A DNA stretch of 54,476 bases from Caryophanales bacterium (GTDB taxonomy: Bacteria > Bacillota_I > Bacilli_A > RFN20 > CAG-449): assembly GCA_029006735.1 (NCBI GenBank), contig JAQXGN010000026.1, positions 1 through 54,476 on the forward strand, given 5' to 3'. Positions 9,248 to 17,024 of the stretch are shown here, one piece after another (within the stretch, counting starts at the first letter, position 1; every line of letters starts with the position of its first letter). The notes under the pieces are model-generated. The model ran no database searches. It was not told where the DNA came from and worked only from the letters and a program-made list of their open reading frames with translations. Made by a program: the position numbers and the translations under genes.

Positions 9248-9340
9248 CAATTAAGGGACTAGAGAAAGCGAGGGTAAATTCGAATAAAGAATAAGGCATA
9301 ACTTCCGGACAATAAGTCTAGAGGCTATGCCTTTTCTTGT
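9248..9340. repeat. End-like repeat (AGCGAGGGTAAATTCG) with long hairpin
   Basis: Begins AAGGGACTAGAGAAAGCGAGGG and continues into a hairpin whose arms AAGGCATA and TATGCCTT enclose a second pairing (CTTCCGGAC / GTCTAGAGG), with a T-tail. Near copies are at 11632-11735 and 27742-27825, and decayed ones at 8303 and 13361. The hairpin can terminate transcription on the plus strand. Confidence 0.6.
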
Positions 9341-9465
9341 GGAATCTTTATTATACCGAATCCGTTATTGATAATTTCCACTTTTTGAGTATTGACTCCA
9401 TTGGTTTTTTCTCTTTTATAAATAAGATTTTTTCAATGAAGATTCTTAGCGTTTCATGCATCAAA
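9325..9465 (-). pseudogene. Large serine recombinase, DUF4368 C-terminal remnant
   Basis: Read on the minus strand with one frameshift this gives TLRIFIEKILFIKEKK, then KVEIINNGFGIIKIPQEKA. It matches the end of Tn4451/Tn1549-type recombinases (FIDRIxVYExExxDGKKxQxIxIxYNFIG). Catalytic and DNA-binding domains are absent. Sister remnants are at 11718-11850 and 28764-29037. Confidence 0.5.
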
Positions 9466-9481
9466 TAAAAATTAAATATAT

Positions 9482-9564
9482 AGTGGACAGTTTTACGTGT
9501 TTTTTAAAAAGTGTCCAGTATAAATAGACAAAATGATTGATTTTAAAAAACTGTATAGTATAAT
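9482..9564 (+). promoter_or_regulatory. Promoter with TGGACA-type repeats for DUF4143 ATPase 1
   Basis: Promoter TTGATT (9537-9542), 16-base spacer, TATAAT (9559-9564). Three related motifs surround it: AGTGGACAGTTTT (9482-9494, forward), AAAAAGTGTCCAGT (9506-9519, reverse) and AAAAAACTGTATAGTA (9545-9560, reverse, inside the spacer). A second copy of the first two stands before the deleted gene at 17508. Overlap with the promoter suggests repression, possibly by the ATPase itself. Confidence 0.6.
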
Positions 9565-9590
9565 ATAAGCAAAGAAATTGAGGTGTATTT

Positions 9591-10772
9591 ATGATTATTA
9601 GAGAAAAGTATTTAAAAGCAATTAGGGGATTCTATGACAGTGATCTAATTAAGGTCATCACAGGTGTTAGAAGATGTGGTAAATCTGTTATTTTAGAAAC
9701 TATTATGAACGAGATTAAGAGAAAAACTACTAATATTATTTACCTTAATTTTGAGAAAACGACTGATTTTGATAAAGCTAGTGATGTAAAATCTCTTATA
9801 AATTATGTAAAAAATAATAGAGAGAAAGGAAAATGCTATTGTTTTTTTGACGAAATACAAGAATTAGATGATTGGCAGGTAGCAGTCAAAGATTTAAGAC
9901 TTGATAATTGTTCAGTGTTTATAACAGGTTCTAATTCAAAATTATTATCAAGTGAATTCTTAACGTTGCTTAGTGGTCGTTTCGTTTCATTTAGAATAAG
10001 ACCATTTGTTTATAAAGAAATAAAGGAATATTCAAATGAATTAGGAATTAATGTTGATATTGCCAATTATTTAATCTGGGGAGGTTTCCCTGGAAGATTT
10101 AATAATATTACATTAGATGGAACAAAAACTTATTTATCAGATTTAGAAAACACAATTGTAATAAATGATCTAATTAGAAGATACAAAATAAGAAAAGAAG
10201 TACCATTTAAAAAGATTGTTAATTATATTTTATGTAGTAATTCAAGAATTTTTTCGATCCGATCAATTCATAGGTATATTAAAAATGATTTTCCTGATTT
10301 ATCAATAATGACAGTTTCAAAATACATCGAATATTTAAAGGAAGCTTATATAATTGATGAAATTCCTCAATATTCTACTAAAACAAAACGTGAACTTCAA
10401 TATTATGGTAAAATATATAATTCAGATGTATGTTTCAATTCATTAAGAGCAAATAACAATAGATATGATTTGGACCATAATCTTGAAAATATAGTATACA
10501 ATGAACTTTTATATATGGGTTATGATTTGAAAGTTTATAATAATAATGCGAAAGAAATAGATTTCTTAGCGTCAAAAGATAATAAAACATTCTATATTCA
10601 AGTAGCTTATAGTGTTGCTGATGAAAAAGCTTATAATCGAGAGATAGGAGCTTTTAAAGATTTAGATAATTTAAATCAAAAAATTTTAATCACTAATGAT
10701 ATTATTGATTATTCTACATCAACAATAAAACATATTAAACTGGAAGATTTTTTGATGATTGAAGATTTTTAA
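9591..10772 (+). CDS. DUF4143 AAA ATPase 1
   Basis: A P-loop ATPase (393 aa) of the AAA_14/DUF4143 family, whose biological role is largely unknown. Walker A is GVRRCGKS (Lys31), Walker B is CYCFFDEIQ (Asp87-Glu88), and sensor 1 is FITGSNSKLL. A middle helical, winged-helix-like part (about 190-270) precedes a C-terminal PD-(D/E)xK-like fold with EIDFLASKDNKTFYIQV; the usual Lys after the third strand is Val-Ala here, so nuclease activity is doubtful. The ATG has GAGGTG upstream. It has its own promoter with repeated motifs, is not in an operon, and lies in a repeat-rich zone. A deleted sister copy is at 17508-17802. Confidence 0.85.
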   Translation: MIIREKYLKAIRGFYDSDLIKVITGVRRCGKSVILETIMNEIKRKTTNIIYLNFEKTTDFDKASDVKSLINYVKNNREKGKCYCFFDEIQELDDWQVAVKDLRLDNCSVFITGSNSKLLSSEFLTLLSGRFVSFRIRPFVYKEIKEYSNELGINVDIANYLIWGGFPGRFNNITLDGTKTYLSDLENTIVINDLIRRYKIRKEVPFKKIVNYILCSNSRIFSIRSIHRYIKNDFPDLSIMTVSKYIEYLKEAYIIDEIPQYSTKTKRELQYYGKIYNSDVCFNSLRANNNRYDLDHNLENIVYNELLYMGYDLKVYNNNAKEIDFLASKDNKTFYIQVAYSVADEKAYNREIGAFKDLDNLNQKILITNDIIDYSTSTIKHIKLEDFLMIEDF

Positions 10773-10898
10773 TTTGTTGTAAATAATATTGTGTTGTTTT
10801 ACCAAAAAATACTCTAACAATCGTTTTTGTATCAAAAATGCGAAATAACACTTTTTCATCAGCCCATTAATATTATAGATACTTATAACTGATCACTA

Positions 10899-10985
10899 GA
10901 GAACCTTAATAAGGGATTTTTTCTAAGGCAATAAAAATAGGATACTTAGGCGTAAAATGCTTAGGTATCCTTTTTCGTTTGTCTA
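10899..10985. repeat. Hairpin repeat, copy i (GGATAC...GTATCC)
   Basis: Contains TAAGGGATTTTTTCTAAGGC, then stem GGATAC (10940-10945) / GTATCC (10965-10970) and TTTTTCG. Closely related copies are at 11495-11595 and 28676-28760. The third copy directly follows a serine-recombinase gene end, so the repeat is probably the 3' flank of a mobile element, with a terminator hairpin. Confidence 0.6.
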
Positions 10986-11020
10986 TATTCTTGTCGTTTC
11001 TTCAAAAAATTTTATATGAT

Positions 11021-11386
11021 TTATTTAAACATGTAAATGAAGAATAATGGTCCAGTATATTGTTTATACGCTTTAATATCTTTAATAGAGCAAGCATTAT
11101 TAATCATTTCAACTAATTTTTTGCCAGTTTCAGATTTCCAACTTTTTCTTGGTGAACAAAATGTTAATGAACCATTTTCAAGTTTACATTGTAGCCATAG
11201 ATTACCACTACCAATTCCAAATTCAGCTTCCTTAAACTCTGAATAACTAATAGCTACGTTTATTGAAACATCTTTTTTGTTAGCACAGATTATTTTATCA
11301 TCTAATACCTCAACTTCATATTCTGTCCACATTTTGCCTGGTAAATAGTTGTTTTCTTGACCTAAAATTAAAGTAAAATATGCCAT
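11021..11386 (-). CDS. Hypothetical 121-aa protein between two direct repeats
   Basis: A soluble protein with no signal or membrane helix that I do not recognise. The ATG has an ideal TAGGAGGC upstream, which argues for real expression. The N-terminal half looks beta-rich (MAYFTLILGQ, YEVEVLDDKIICANKKDVSINVAISYSEF), then an aromatic stretch GSGNLWLQCKL and a CSPRKSWKSETGKKLVEMINN helix, suggesting a PH-like or small domain binding a ligand or partner. It is a lone minus-strand gene lying exactly between hairpin repeats i (10899) and j (11495), so it may be cargo of a former mobile element. Confidence 0.65.
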   Translation of the reverse strand: MAYFTLILGQENNYLPGKMWTEYEVEVLDDKIICANKKDVSINVAISYSEFKEAEFGIGSGNLWLQCKLENGSLTFCSPRKSWKSETGKKLVEMINNACSIKDIKAYKQYTGPLFFIYMFK

Positions 11387-11494
11387 TTTATTGCCTCCTA
11401 AATTACTAATATCTTAATTATTATATTATTTTTTTGAAAAGTTATATACAAAAAGCTTTTATATTCTTAACTTATAGAATAAAAATTAGTCTTT

Positions 11495-11595
11495 TAGAGC
11501 ACTTTAATTATGGATTTTCTAAGGCAATAAAAATAGGATACTTAGGCGTAAATGCTTATGTATCCTTTTTCGTTTGTTTATATTATTTGATGATT
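11495..11595. repeat. Hairpin repeat, copy j
   Basis: TAGAGCACTTTAATTATGGA, then CTAAGGCAATAAAAATAGG and the hairpin GGATAC / GTATCC with T-tail. Same orientation as copy i; the flank after the T-tail also matches the recombinase-proximal flank of copy k. Confidence 0.6.
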
Positions 11596-11631
11596 TAAGA
11601 CATTAGAAATAAATCTCTAATTAAAATGACC

Positions 11632-11735
11632 ATTAAGGGACTAGTGAAAGCGAGGGTAAATTCGATAAAAAAATTAGGCACAACTTCCAAACAATAAATC
11701 TAGGGGCTGTGCCTTTTCTTGTGGAATATTTATTT
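11632..11735. repeat. End-like repeat with long hairpin, second copy
   Basis: Starts AAGGGACTAGTGAAAGCGAG, then GGTAAATTCG and the hairpin AGGCACA...TGTGCCT with T-tail. Differs from the copy at 9248 by scattered substitutions. It lies about 240 bases before DUF4143 ATPase 2 promoter motifs. Confidence 0.6.
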
Positions 11736-11850
11736 TATCGATTCCGTTATAGATAATTTTTGCTTTTTGAATTTTAACTCCATTGATTTTTCTCTTTTAT
11801 GAATAATGATTTTTCCAGTGAAGATTCTTAAAGATAATAGGACTATAGTT
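11718..11850 (-). pseudogene. Large serine recombinase, DUF4368 C-terminal remnant
   Basis: The minus strand reads LRIFTGKIIIHKREKSMELK and, after a frameshift, IQKAKIIYNGIDKINIPQEKA. This is the DUF4368 pattern (VHERExxxxxKxQxVxIxYNxIGxIxIP). Only the last 45 or so codons are left. Confidence 0.5.
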
Positions 11851-11881
11851 TATAAATAAACATGCAATCACACTATTCTGC

Positions 11882-11952
11882 CAAATTGCCAAATAATGTA
11901 ACGTCAAATTGCCAAGTGGAATGTTGACAAATTGCCAAATGATTAATATAAT
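11882..11952 (+). promoter_or_regulatory. Consensus promoter with three 23-bp-spaced CAAATTGCCAA motifs
   Basis: CAAATTGCCAA occurs identically at 11882, 11905 and 11928, a constant 23-bp step (about two helical turns). The third overlaps the -35 TTGACA (11924-11929), which is followed after 17 bases by TATAAT (11947-11952). This is a perfect sigma-A promoter with an operator array. The ATG of ATPase 2 is 19 bases downstream of the -10. Confidence 0.75.
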
Positions 11953-11970
11953 ATACCTGAGGCGATAACT

Positions 11971-13251
11971 ATGGATAAATATCTAAAACGATGCATTGAT
12001 ACAAGATTGAAAGATAAGTTGGATAGTTCTGGGGCAGTGTGGATTAAAGGACCTAAATGGTGTGGAAAATCTACTACAGCAGAACAAATTGCAAGTAGTG
12101 CCGTATATATGCAAAGTAGGAAAGAAAGAGATCAAAACATTGCATTAGCTAGAAATGCTCCAGAATTATTTTTGGCTGGTGAAACTCCTAAGTTGATAGA
12201 TGAGTGGCAAATTATACCTTTTATTTGGGATGATATACGTTTTGAAATTGATAAGCGTGATGCGTTTGGTCAATTTATTTTAACTGGAAGTGCTTCACCT
12301 TTAAATAATAAAGATGAACAGACAATGCGGCATAGTGGTGTTGGAAGAATATCAACTATTGTTATGCGACCTATGAGCTTGTATGAGTCTCTGGATAGTA
12401 ATGGAACTATCTCATTAAACTCTTTATTTAATGGAGAGAAAGTAGCACCTGCAGTATGCGATAAAAAATTAATTGATTATGCACAATATGCATGTCGTGG
12501 CGGTTGGCCAAAATCTGTTGGTGTATCTGAAAAAGTATCCATTGAAATAGTGAGAAACTATTACGATGGATTAGTTGAAAATGATATAAAAAGTGTTGAT
12601 GGCGTTTCACGTGATATTGATAAGGTGAAGGCTTTTATGCGCTCGTATGCAAGAAATATATCAACTGAGTGTAGTATACAAACAATTGTTACAGATATAA
12701 AAGGATATGAAAACAAAACAGTAAGTGATGAAACTGTTAATAGCTACATAAAAGCACTCGAAAAATTATATGTAATTGAAGATATAAAAGCGTGGTGTCC
12801 TAATTTAAGAAGCAAAACTACAATAAGAACATCTCCAACAAGGCATTTTATAGATCCTTCAATTGCATGTAGGGCTTTAGGTGCGTATAAAGAAGATTTA
12901 TTAAATGATCTAAAAACTTTTGGTTTAATATTTGAAGATATGGCTATACGTGATTTGAAAATTTATGCAGATAAACTTGGTGGAGATGTTTATCATTATA
13001 GAGATAAAAGTGGATTAGAGGCAGACGCAATAATTCATTTAGAAAATGGGAAATGGGCAGCATTTGAAGTTAAACTCCATGATTCTGATAGAATTGAAGA
13101 AGGAGCAATTAATTTACTTAAGTTGGCAAACTTAATTGATGAACAAAAAATGAGAAAGCCAGATTTTTTGATGGTAATTACAGCAACAGAATATGCATAT
13201 CAAAGAGAAGATGGAGTTTGGATTGTTCCACTTGCTTGTTTAAAAGATTAA
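11971..13251 (+). CDS. DUF4143 AAA ATPase 2
   Basis: A P-loop ATPase (426 aa) with Walker A GPKWCGKS (Lys33), Walker B PKLIDEWQ, sensor FILTGSASPL, a central helical region, and a C-terminal PD-(D/E)xK-like core GLEADAIIHLENGKWAAFEVKL. That core keeps the Asp and the ExK triad, unlike ATPase 1. It belongs to the better-conserved DUF4143 branch, and its base composition looks less AT-rich than its neighbours, suggesting separate transfer. The ATG has GAGG upstream. It is a single gene with its own strong promoter and three CAAATTGCCAA motifs. Role unknown; the family is often scattered on genomic islands. Confidence 0.87.
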   Translation: MDKYLKRCIDTRLKDKLDSSGAVWIKGPKWCGKSTTAEQIASSAVYMQSRKERDQNIALARNAPELFLAGETPKLIDEWQIIPFIWDDIRFEIDKRDAFGQFILTGSASPLNNKDEQTMRHSGVGRISTIVMRPMSLYESLDSNGTISLNSLFNGEKVAPAVCDKKLIDYAQYACRGGWPKSVGVSEKVSIEIVRNYYDGLVENDIKSVDGVSRDIDKVKAFMRSYARNISTECSIQTIVTDIKGYENKTVSDETVNSYIKALEKLYVIEDIKAWCPNLRSKTTIRTSPTRHFIDPSIACRALGAYKEDLLNDLKTFGLIFEDMAIRDLKIYADKLGGDVYHYRDKSGLEADAIIHLENGKWAAFEVKLHDSDRIEEGAINLLKLANLIDEQKMRKPDFLMVITATEYAYQREDGVWIVPLACLKD

Positions 13252-13387
13252 ATCTTCATCTTATCTATAAATTATGCTTATCAAATCATTATCCTTTATG
13301 TTAAATATGTAAGATAACATATCTTGTATAAATGCGATTATATAAATAGCATGCCCATTTGTACAGTAGTGAAAGCGATGATAAATC

Positions 13388-13710
13388 TGATAAAAAGGCA
13401 TGGAGGAAGTCAAAAGGAGATATTCAGCGAAAAGTTAGCCCTGTTTAAATATAAAAGCGTGTTAAAAGTGTGTTAAAAGCGTGTTAAAAGCGTGTTAAAA
13501 ATTGAGCATCTATTAGAAATAGTAGGTGCTTTTATTGTTGCTGTATGAAAAATGGAAGATTAAAGTAAGTGAGAATTTTGATTTTAACGTTGGTTAAATA
13601 ATATAAAGAGCTAGGAAAATACTAATAATTATTTTAATAAAAAATAATCTCTACCTTAAGTTATCGCCTCTTGGATGATGTTTTCTTTACCTTCACTTAC
13701 AGCACTCCCC
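13388..13710. repeat. Long repeat R1 (323 bp), second copy at 27411
   Basis: Nearly identical to 27411-27735 in the same orientation. Order: TGATAAAAAGGCATGGAGG; a tandem of four 11-base units (AGCGTGTTAAA type, about 13457-13501); a hairpin GAGCATCTATT...AGTAGGTGCTTTT resembling a terminator; an AT-rich stretch; and CTCTTGGATGATG leading to TTTACCTTCACTTACAGCAC, the end-2 sequence. An end-1-like sequence (13361-13395) overlaps its left side. No convincing gene inside. Confidence 0.75.
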
Positions 13711-13788
13711 TTTGGTACATTAACTTGGATATATCAAGAAGCAAGGAAGAAATTAGAAATCGGATTAGGAGGTAATAAAGATGCTTGA
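13711..13788 (+). pseudogene. ECF sigma factor, last codons only
   Basis: The frame ending with TGA at 13786-13788 reads LPFGTLTWIYQEARKKLEIGL. This matches the end of sigma region 4.2 (GTVKSRLxRARKKLK). Everything upstream has been replaced by repeat R1, whose end abuts it. Its stop overlaps the ATG of the following gene, the usual layout of an ECF sigma gene and its membrane partner. Confidence 0.6.
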
Positions 13789-14715
13789 TAATAATGAATA
13801 AAAAATCAAATTCTTAACTCTTTAGACGACTCTAAAATCCCAAATAACAAAGAAAAAATTAAAACTTTATATTTTGACCGTAAAAAAGAACAAAGCCGTC
13901 CATGGTATCAATATCGAAGAATATATGCGATTTGTGGACCAATTATCGCCGCAACATTAGCGATAGCGATTGTCATTCCAATTACCGTTAAACAAACTAA
14001 GCTCCATTTAGCGGCTAATAAAGCTCCAGAAGCAACAGTAGAAACGGAAAATCTCCGCATTGTCGATTCAAATAACCAAATTGCTTACGCTATAAATCTT
14101 TTATCTAATGATTCACAAACATTAGATGAAACAAAAGCACTTCCAACTGATTTAATTGGTGCATCTTCATTTAATATTATTAAAGATATATATCGTTTGA
14201 ATTCTTATATGTATTCTTTTGAATCATTAATTAAAAATGAATTTGTTTTATCATATTCGACAATGATTAATCAAACTGATTCTTCAATTTATGAATTAGC
14301 TATTAAAGATAATAATCAAAATATTAATAGTGAATATACTTACACGCCAAAATCAACTTATGATGGCGAAGAGAATTTTTCTCTTGTTGGTAATTTAACT
14401 AATAAAAAAGAAGAATCATATAATATCGAAGGCGCAAAAGGTGGTTTATTTGGTTATTACAATAACACCATTAAAATGTATATCGATAATGAGAACACTT
14501 ATGGATTTAGTGTTACTATTTCCCAAGATTTATTATCTGAACAAATTATTTTGTTAAGAGAATTCAGAAATAATGAATCAAATTATTTATCTGAAATCGA
14601 AATTAAATTAGTCCAAGAAACAATTAATGATAATAATAATAATAAATATTATGTTGTTGCTGAAATTGATAATTTTGTATTACAATTAAATCATCAATCA
14701 AGGAGGAAACAATAA
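13781..14715 (+). pseudogene. Membrane anti-sigma-like protein with frameshift near the start
   Basis: The ATG at 13781 has an ideal AGGAGG and overlaps the sigma stop, but reads only six codons to TAA (13799). The main frame is open from 13798 to 14715: QILNSLDDSKIPNN, a basic segment, one TM helix (about residues 45-65, YAICGPIIAATLAIAIV), then about 230 extracellular residues. A one-base change at the A-run 13800-13805 would join start and body. Either the gene is broken together with its sigma factor, or slippage rescues it, or the base is an error. It overlaps the next gene at TAATG. Function as an anti-sigma factor is inferred only from position and shape. Confidence 0.6.
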
Positions 14716-15326
14716 TGATTGACAAAAAAGTATTATATAAATTAACTCACGGAATGTATGTATTAACAACTAAAGATGCCGGTTGTTTTGTTGATGCGGT
14801 TAGCCAAGTTAGTGGTGGTGATTCTCCTTTGTTAGCGGTCGCTGTCATGAAGAAAAACAACACAAACATCTCAATGCATAATAACGATAAATTCGCTATC
14901 TCAATCTTCGGTAAAAAAGATGATGCTGAATTAATCAAAACTTATGGATTCAATACATCAAGAGATTATGATAAATTCGCTCATTCACACACAATCGAAG
15001 TCAGGGGCACAAAAGTCGTTGATACAACTTTAGGATATATCGTCTTAGAAAAGATTGATTCAATTGAAAACGATACCCACACCATCTTCATTGGTAAAGT
15101 CTTAGAATCACATATGAATAACGCTGATGATGAACCAATGTCATATAACTATTATCAAGCTCATAAAGATGAAGTCTTAACACCTGTTAAAACTGAAACT
15201 GGTAAACAAGCATGGGTTTGTACAATATGTGGATATATCGAATATAATTTAGAAGAATTACCAGCTGATTATACTTGCCCAGTCTGTGGAGTAGGCGCTG
15301 AATTCTTTGAAAAAAGATCAGTTTAA
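14715..15326 (+). CDS. Flavin reductase-rubredoxin fusion (high-molecular-weight rubredoxin-like)
   Basis: A 203-aa redox protein: an FMN-binding split-barrel flavin-reductase domain (1-150) followed by a C-terminal rubredoxin (about 163-203) with CTIC and CPVC iron ligands and the ADYTCPVCGVGAEFFE signature. In Moorella and clostridia this architecture (Hrb) passes NAD(P)H electrons to flavodiiron proteins or rubrerythrins for O2 and peroxide defence. The ATG overlaps the previous stop (TAATG) and has AGGAGG. A hairpin terminator follows, then a glutathione peroxidase gene, consistent with an oxidative-stress pair. Confidence 0.88.
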   Translation: MIDKKVLYKLTHGMYVLTTKDAGCFVDAVSQVSGGDSPLLAVAVMKKNNTNISMHNNDKFAISIFGKKDDAELIKTYGFNTSRDYDKFAHSHTIEVRGTKVVDTTLGYIVLEKIDSIENDTHTIFIGKVLESHMNNADDEPMSYNYYQAHKDEVLTPVKTETGKQAWVCTICGYIEYNLEELPADYTCPVCGVGAEFFEKRSV

Positions 15327-15336
15327 TTAATATCAC

Positions 15337-15363
15337 AAGCAGTCTTATGACTGCTTTTGTTTA
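15337..15363 (+). terminator. Rho-independent terminator
   Basis: Perfect 8-bp stem AAGCAGTC / GACTGCTT, loop TTAT, then TTTGTTT, directly after the rubredoxin fusion gene. It sits just before the peroxidase ribosome site, so it may act as a partial terminator. Confidence 0.8.
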
Positions 15364-15373
15364 GGAGAAAACA

Positions 15374-15868
15374 ATGATTAATTCAATTTATGATTTAAAA
15401 ATGAATGATTATGATGGAAAAGAAGTTGACTTTTCCATTTATAAAAACAAAGTGTTATTAATTGTTAACACCGCAACTAAATGTGGATTTACAAAACAAT
15501 ATGATGACCTTGTCTATCTATATGAACAACATAAAGATAAGGAATTTGAAATATTAGATTTCCCATGTTCACAATTCCTTAACCAAGCTCCTGGAACATC
15601 AAAAGAAATCCATGAAGCATGTTACTTAAGATTCTTAATTGGTTTTCCTCAATTTGAGAAGATTAAAGTCAACGGTAAAGAAGAATGTGAATTATATACA
15701 TATTTAAAAAATACCGATCCAACTAATGATACACCAACAAGAATTAAATGGAATTTCACTAAATTCTTAGTTGATAGAAACGGCAATGTCATTAATCGAT
15801 ATGAACCCGCAATAAATCCAAGAGATATTGAAAAAGATATTGTGGCATTATTAGAAAAAGAAAATTAA
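15374..15868 (+). CDS. Glutathione-peroxidase family protein (thiol peroxidase)
   Basis: Reduces hydroperoxides; bacterial Cys-type members usually use thioredoxin. The 164-aa length is typical. Catalytic Cys is in NTATKCGFT, the Gln partner is in FPCSQF (the usual Asn is Ser), and the Trp is in KWNFTKFLV. The ATG has TTTAGGAG upstream. It follows the flavin reductase-rubredoxin gene after a terminator hairpin, so the two may be read together at low level or separately. Confidence 0.9.
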   Translation: MINSIYDLKMNDYDGKEVDFSIYKNKVLLIVNTATKCGFTKQYDDLVYLYEQHKDKEFEILDFPCSQFLNQAPGTSKEIHEACYLRFLIGFPQFEKIKVNGKEECELYTYLKNTDPTNDTPTRIKWNFTKFLVDRNGNVINRYEPAINPRDIEKDIVALLEKEN

Positions 15869-15877
15869 TCGTTAATT

Positions 15878-15964
15878 TTGTAACAATTACATATGTTTAA
15901 TAACAAATCAATGTATAATTTTTTAAGATAGCAAGGTGTGTAACAAACGCATTTATGCTATAAT
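15878..15964 (+). promoter_or_regulatory. Promoter region of the DUF1016 gene with TGTAACAA pair
   Basis: Extended -10 TGCTATAAT (TATAAT 15959-15964) ahead of the DUF1016 start. TTGTAACAATT (15878-15888) and TGTAACAAA (15939-15947) are a possible repeated motif, the second near the -35 position. Weaker than the sets in front of the DUF4143 genes. Confidence 0.4.
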
Positions 15965-15990
15965 ATTATTACAAATCTTGGAGGTACACT

Positions 15991-17019
15991 ATGCAAAATA
16001 ATATAATGAATGTTGATTTTAAAAAGTGGGTTGGCGAGATTAGTAAAAAATATAAACAAGCACAAATTAAGGCAGCAATCAGTGTTAATAGTGAAATGCT
16101 TAAATTCTATTTTGAGCTTGGTAAAGAGATTGCAAACAATTCATTTAAAGCTACATATGGTTCAAAATTTTATGATTCATTAAGTAAGGAACTTATTTTC
16201 AATTTACCTAATATTAAAGGCCTATCCCCTAAAAATTTGAGGTATATGGAGAAATTTTATAACTTATACGCTGATAACATTCCAAATTTCCCACAACTTG
16301 TGGGACAATTGTTTTCTATTCCTTGGGGGCATCATCGATGCATCATAGATAAATGTAAAGATGTTGATAAGGCATTGTTTTTTGTAAGAAAAATTTATGA
16401 AAACAATTGGTCTAGAGATGTTTTACTAAATTTTATATCTACTGATTTATATGAGCGAGAAGGAAAAGCAATTAATAATTTTGTGTTATCATTACCTGAT
16501 GCAAATAAAGATTTAGCAAAGCAAATAACAAAAGATCCATATAATTTTGATTTTTTGACTATAACTAATGAATATAATGAAAAAGAACTAAAGGATGCTT
16601 TGATTGATAATATACAGAAGTTTTTATTAGAACTAGGAGAAGGATTTGCTTTTGTTGGAAGAGAATCTAGATTATTAGTTGGAGAAACAGAGTTCTTTAC
16701 AGATCTATTATTTTACAATATCAAACTACATGCCTACGTTGTTATTGAAGTAAAAATAACAAAATTTAATCCTGGTGATTTAGGTCAATTAAGTACTTAT
16801 GTTTCCTCTGTAAATCATTTGTTAAAAGGAAAAACCGATAATCCAACAATTGGAATTCTTATTTGTAAAGATAAAGACAAAATTGTTGCGGAATATTCAT
16901 TAGAAAACTATAACATTCCATTAGGGATATCATCTTATGAACTTAATAGACTATTACCAAAAGAATTAAAAGAGTCTTTACCTTCAATTGAAGAACTTGA
17001 AAGAAAGTTGGGAGAATGA
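15991..17019 (+). CDS. PDDEXK nuclease-family protein (DUF1016/YhcG)
   Basis: A 342-aa protein with the DUF1016 N-terminal domain (about 8-160; LSPKNLRYMEKFY) and a C-terminal PD-(D/E)xK nuclease domain (about 180-330), in which EFFTDLLFYNIKLHAYVVIEVKI supplies the catalytic Asp and ExK. Family members are common on islands and near restriction systems, and are suspected nucleases; activity here is inference. The ATG has TTGGAGG. Its stop overlaps the region of a small HTH gene, so the pair may be a regulated nuclease or toxin with its controller. A decayed N-terminal copy of the family is at 8227-8310. Confidence 0.88.
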   Translation: MQNNIMNVDFKKWVGEISKKYKQAQIKAAISVNSEMLKFYFELGKEIANNSFKATYGSKFYDSLSKELIFNLPNIKGLSPKNLRYMEKFYNLYADNIPNFPQLVGQLFSIPWGHHRCIIDKCKDVDKALFFVRKIYENNWSRDVLLNFISTDLYEREGKAINNFVLSLPDANKDLAKQITKDPYNFDFLTITNEYNEKELKDALIDNIQKFLLELGEGFAFVGRESRLLVGETEFFTDLLFYNIKLHAYVVIEVKITKFNPGDLGQLSTYVSSVNHLLKGKTDNPTIGILICKDKDKIVAEYSLENYNIPLGISSYELNRLLPKELKESLPSIEELERKLGE

Positions 17020-17024
17020 TTATT

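Larger units (their letters stand above)
7890..9480. other. Gene-poor stretch of decayed mobile DNA
   Basis: About 1.6 kb with no intact gene. Recognisable pieces are a DUF1016 N-terminal fragment (8227-8310), a hairpin terminator (8373-8400), a DUF4143 C-terminal fragment (8533-8733) with its upstream motif pair, an end-like repeat with a long hairpin (9248-9340) and a serine-recombinase C-terminal remnant on the minus strand (9325-9465). Bases 9070-9230 may be a decayed membrane protein (frame with ILFTPFIQWRSYQEK), but I cannot name it. The rest shows nothing clear. Confidence 0.6.

Noticed and set aside
13457-13501. Tandem AGCGTGTTAAA units as a CRISPR array
   Set aside because: Units are 11 bases with no spacers and there are no cas genes; it is a simple tandem repeat inside R1.
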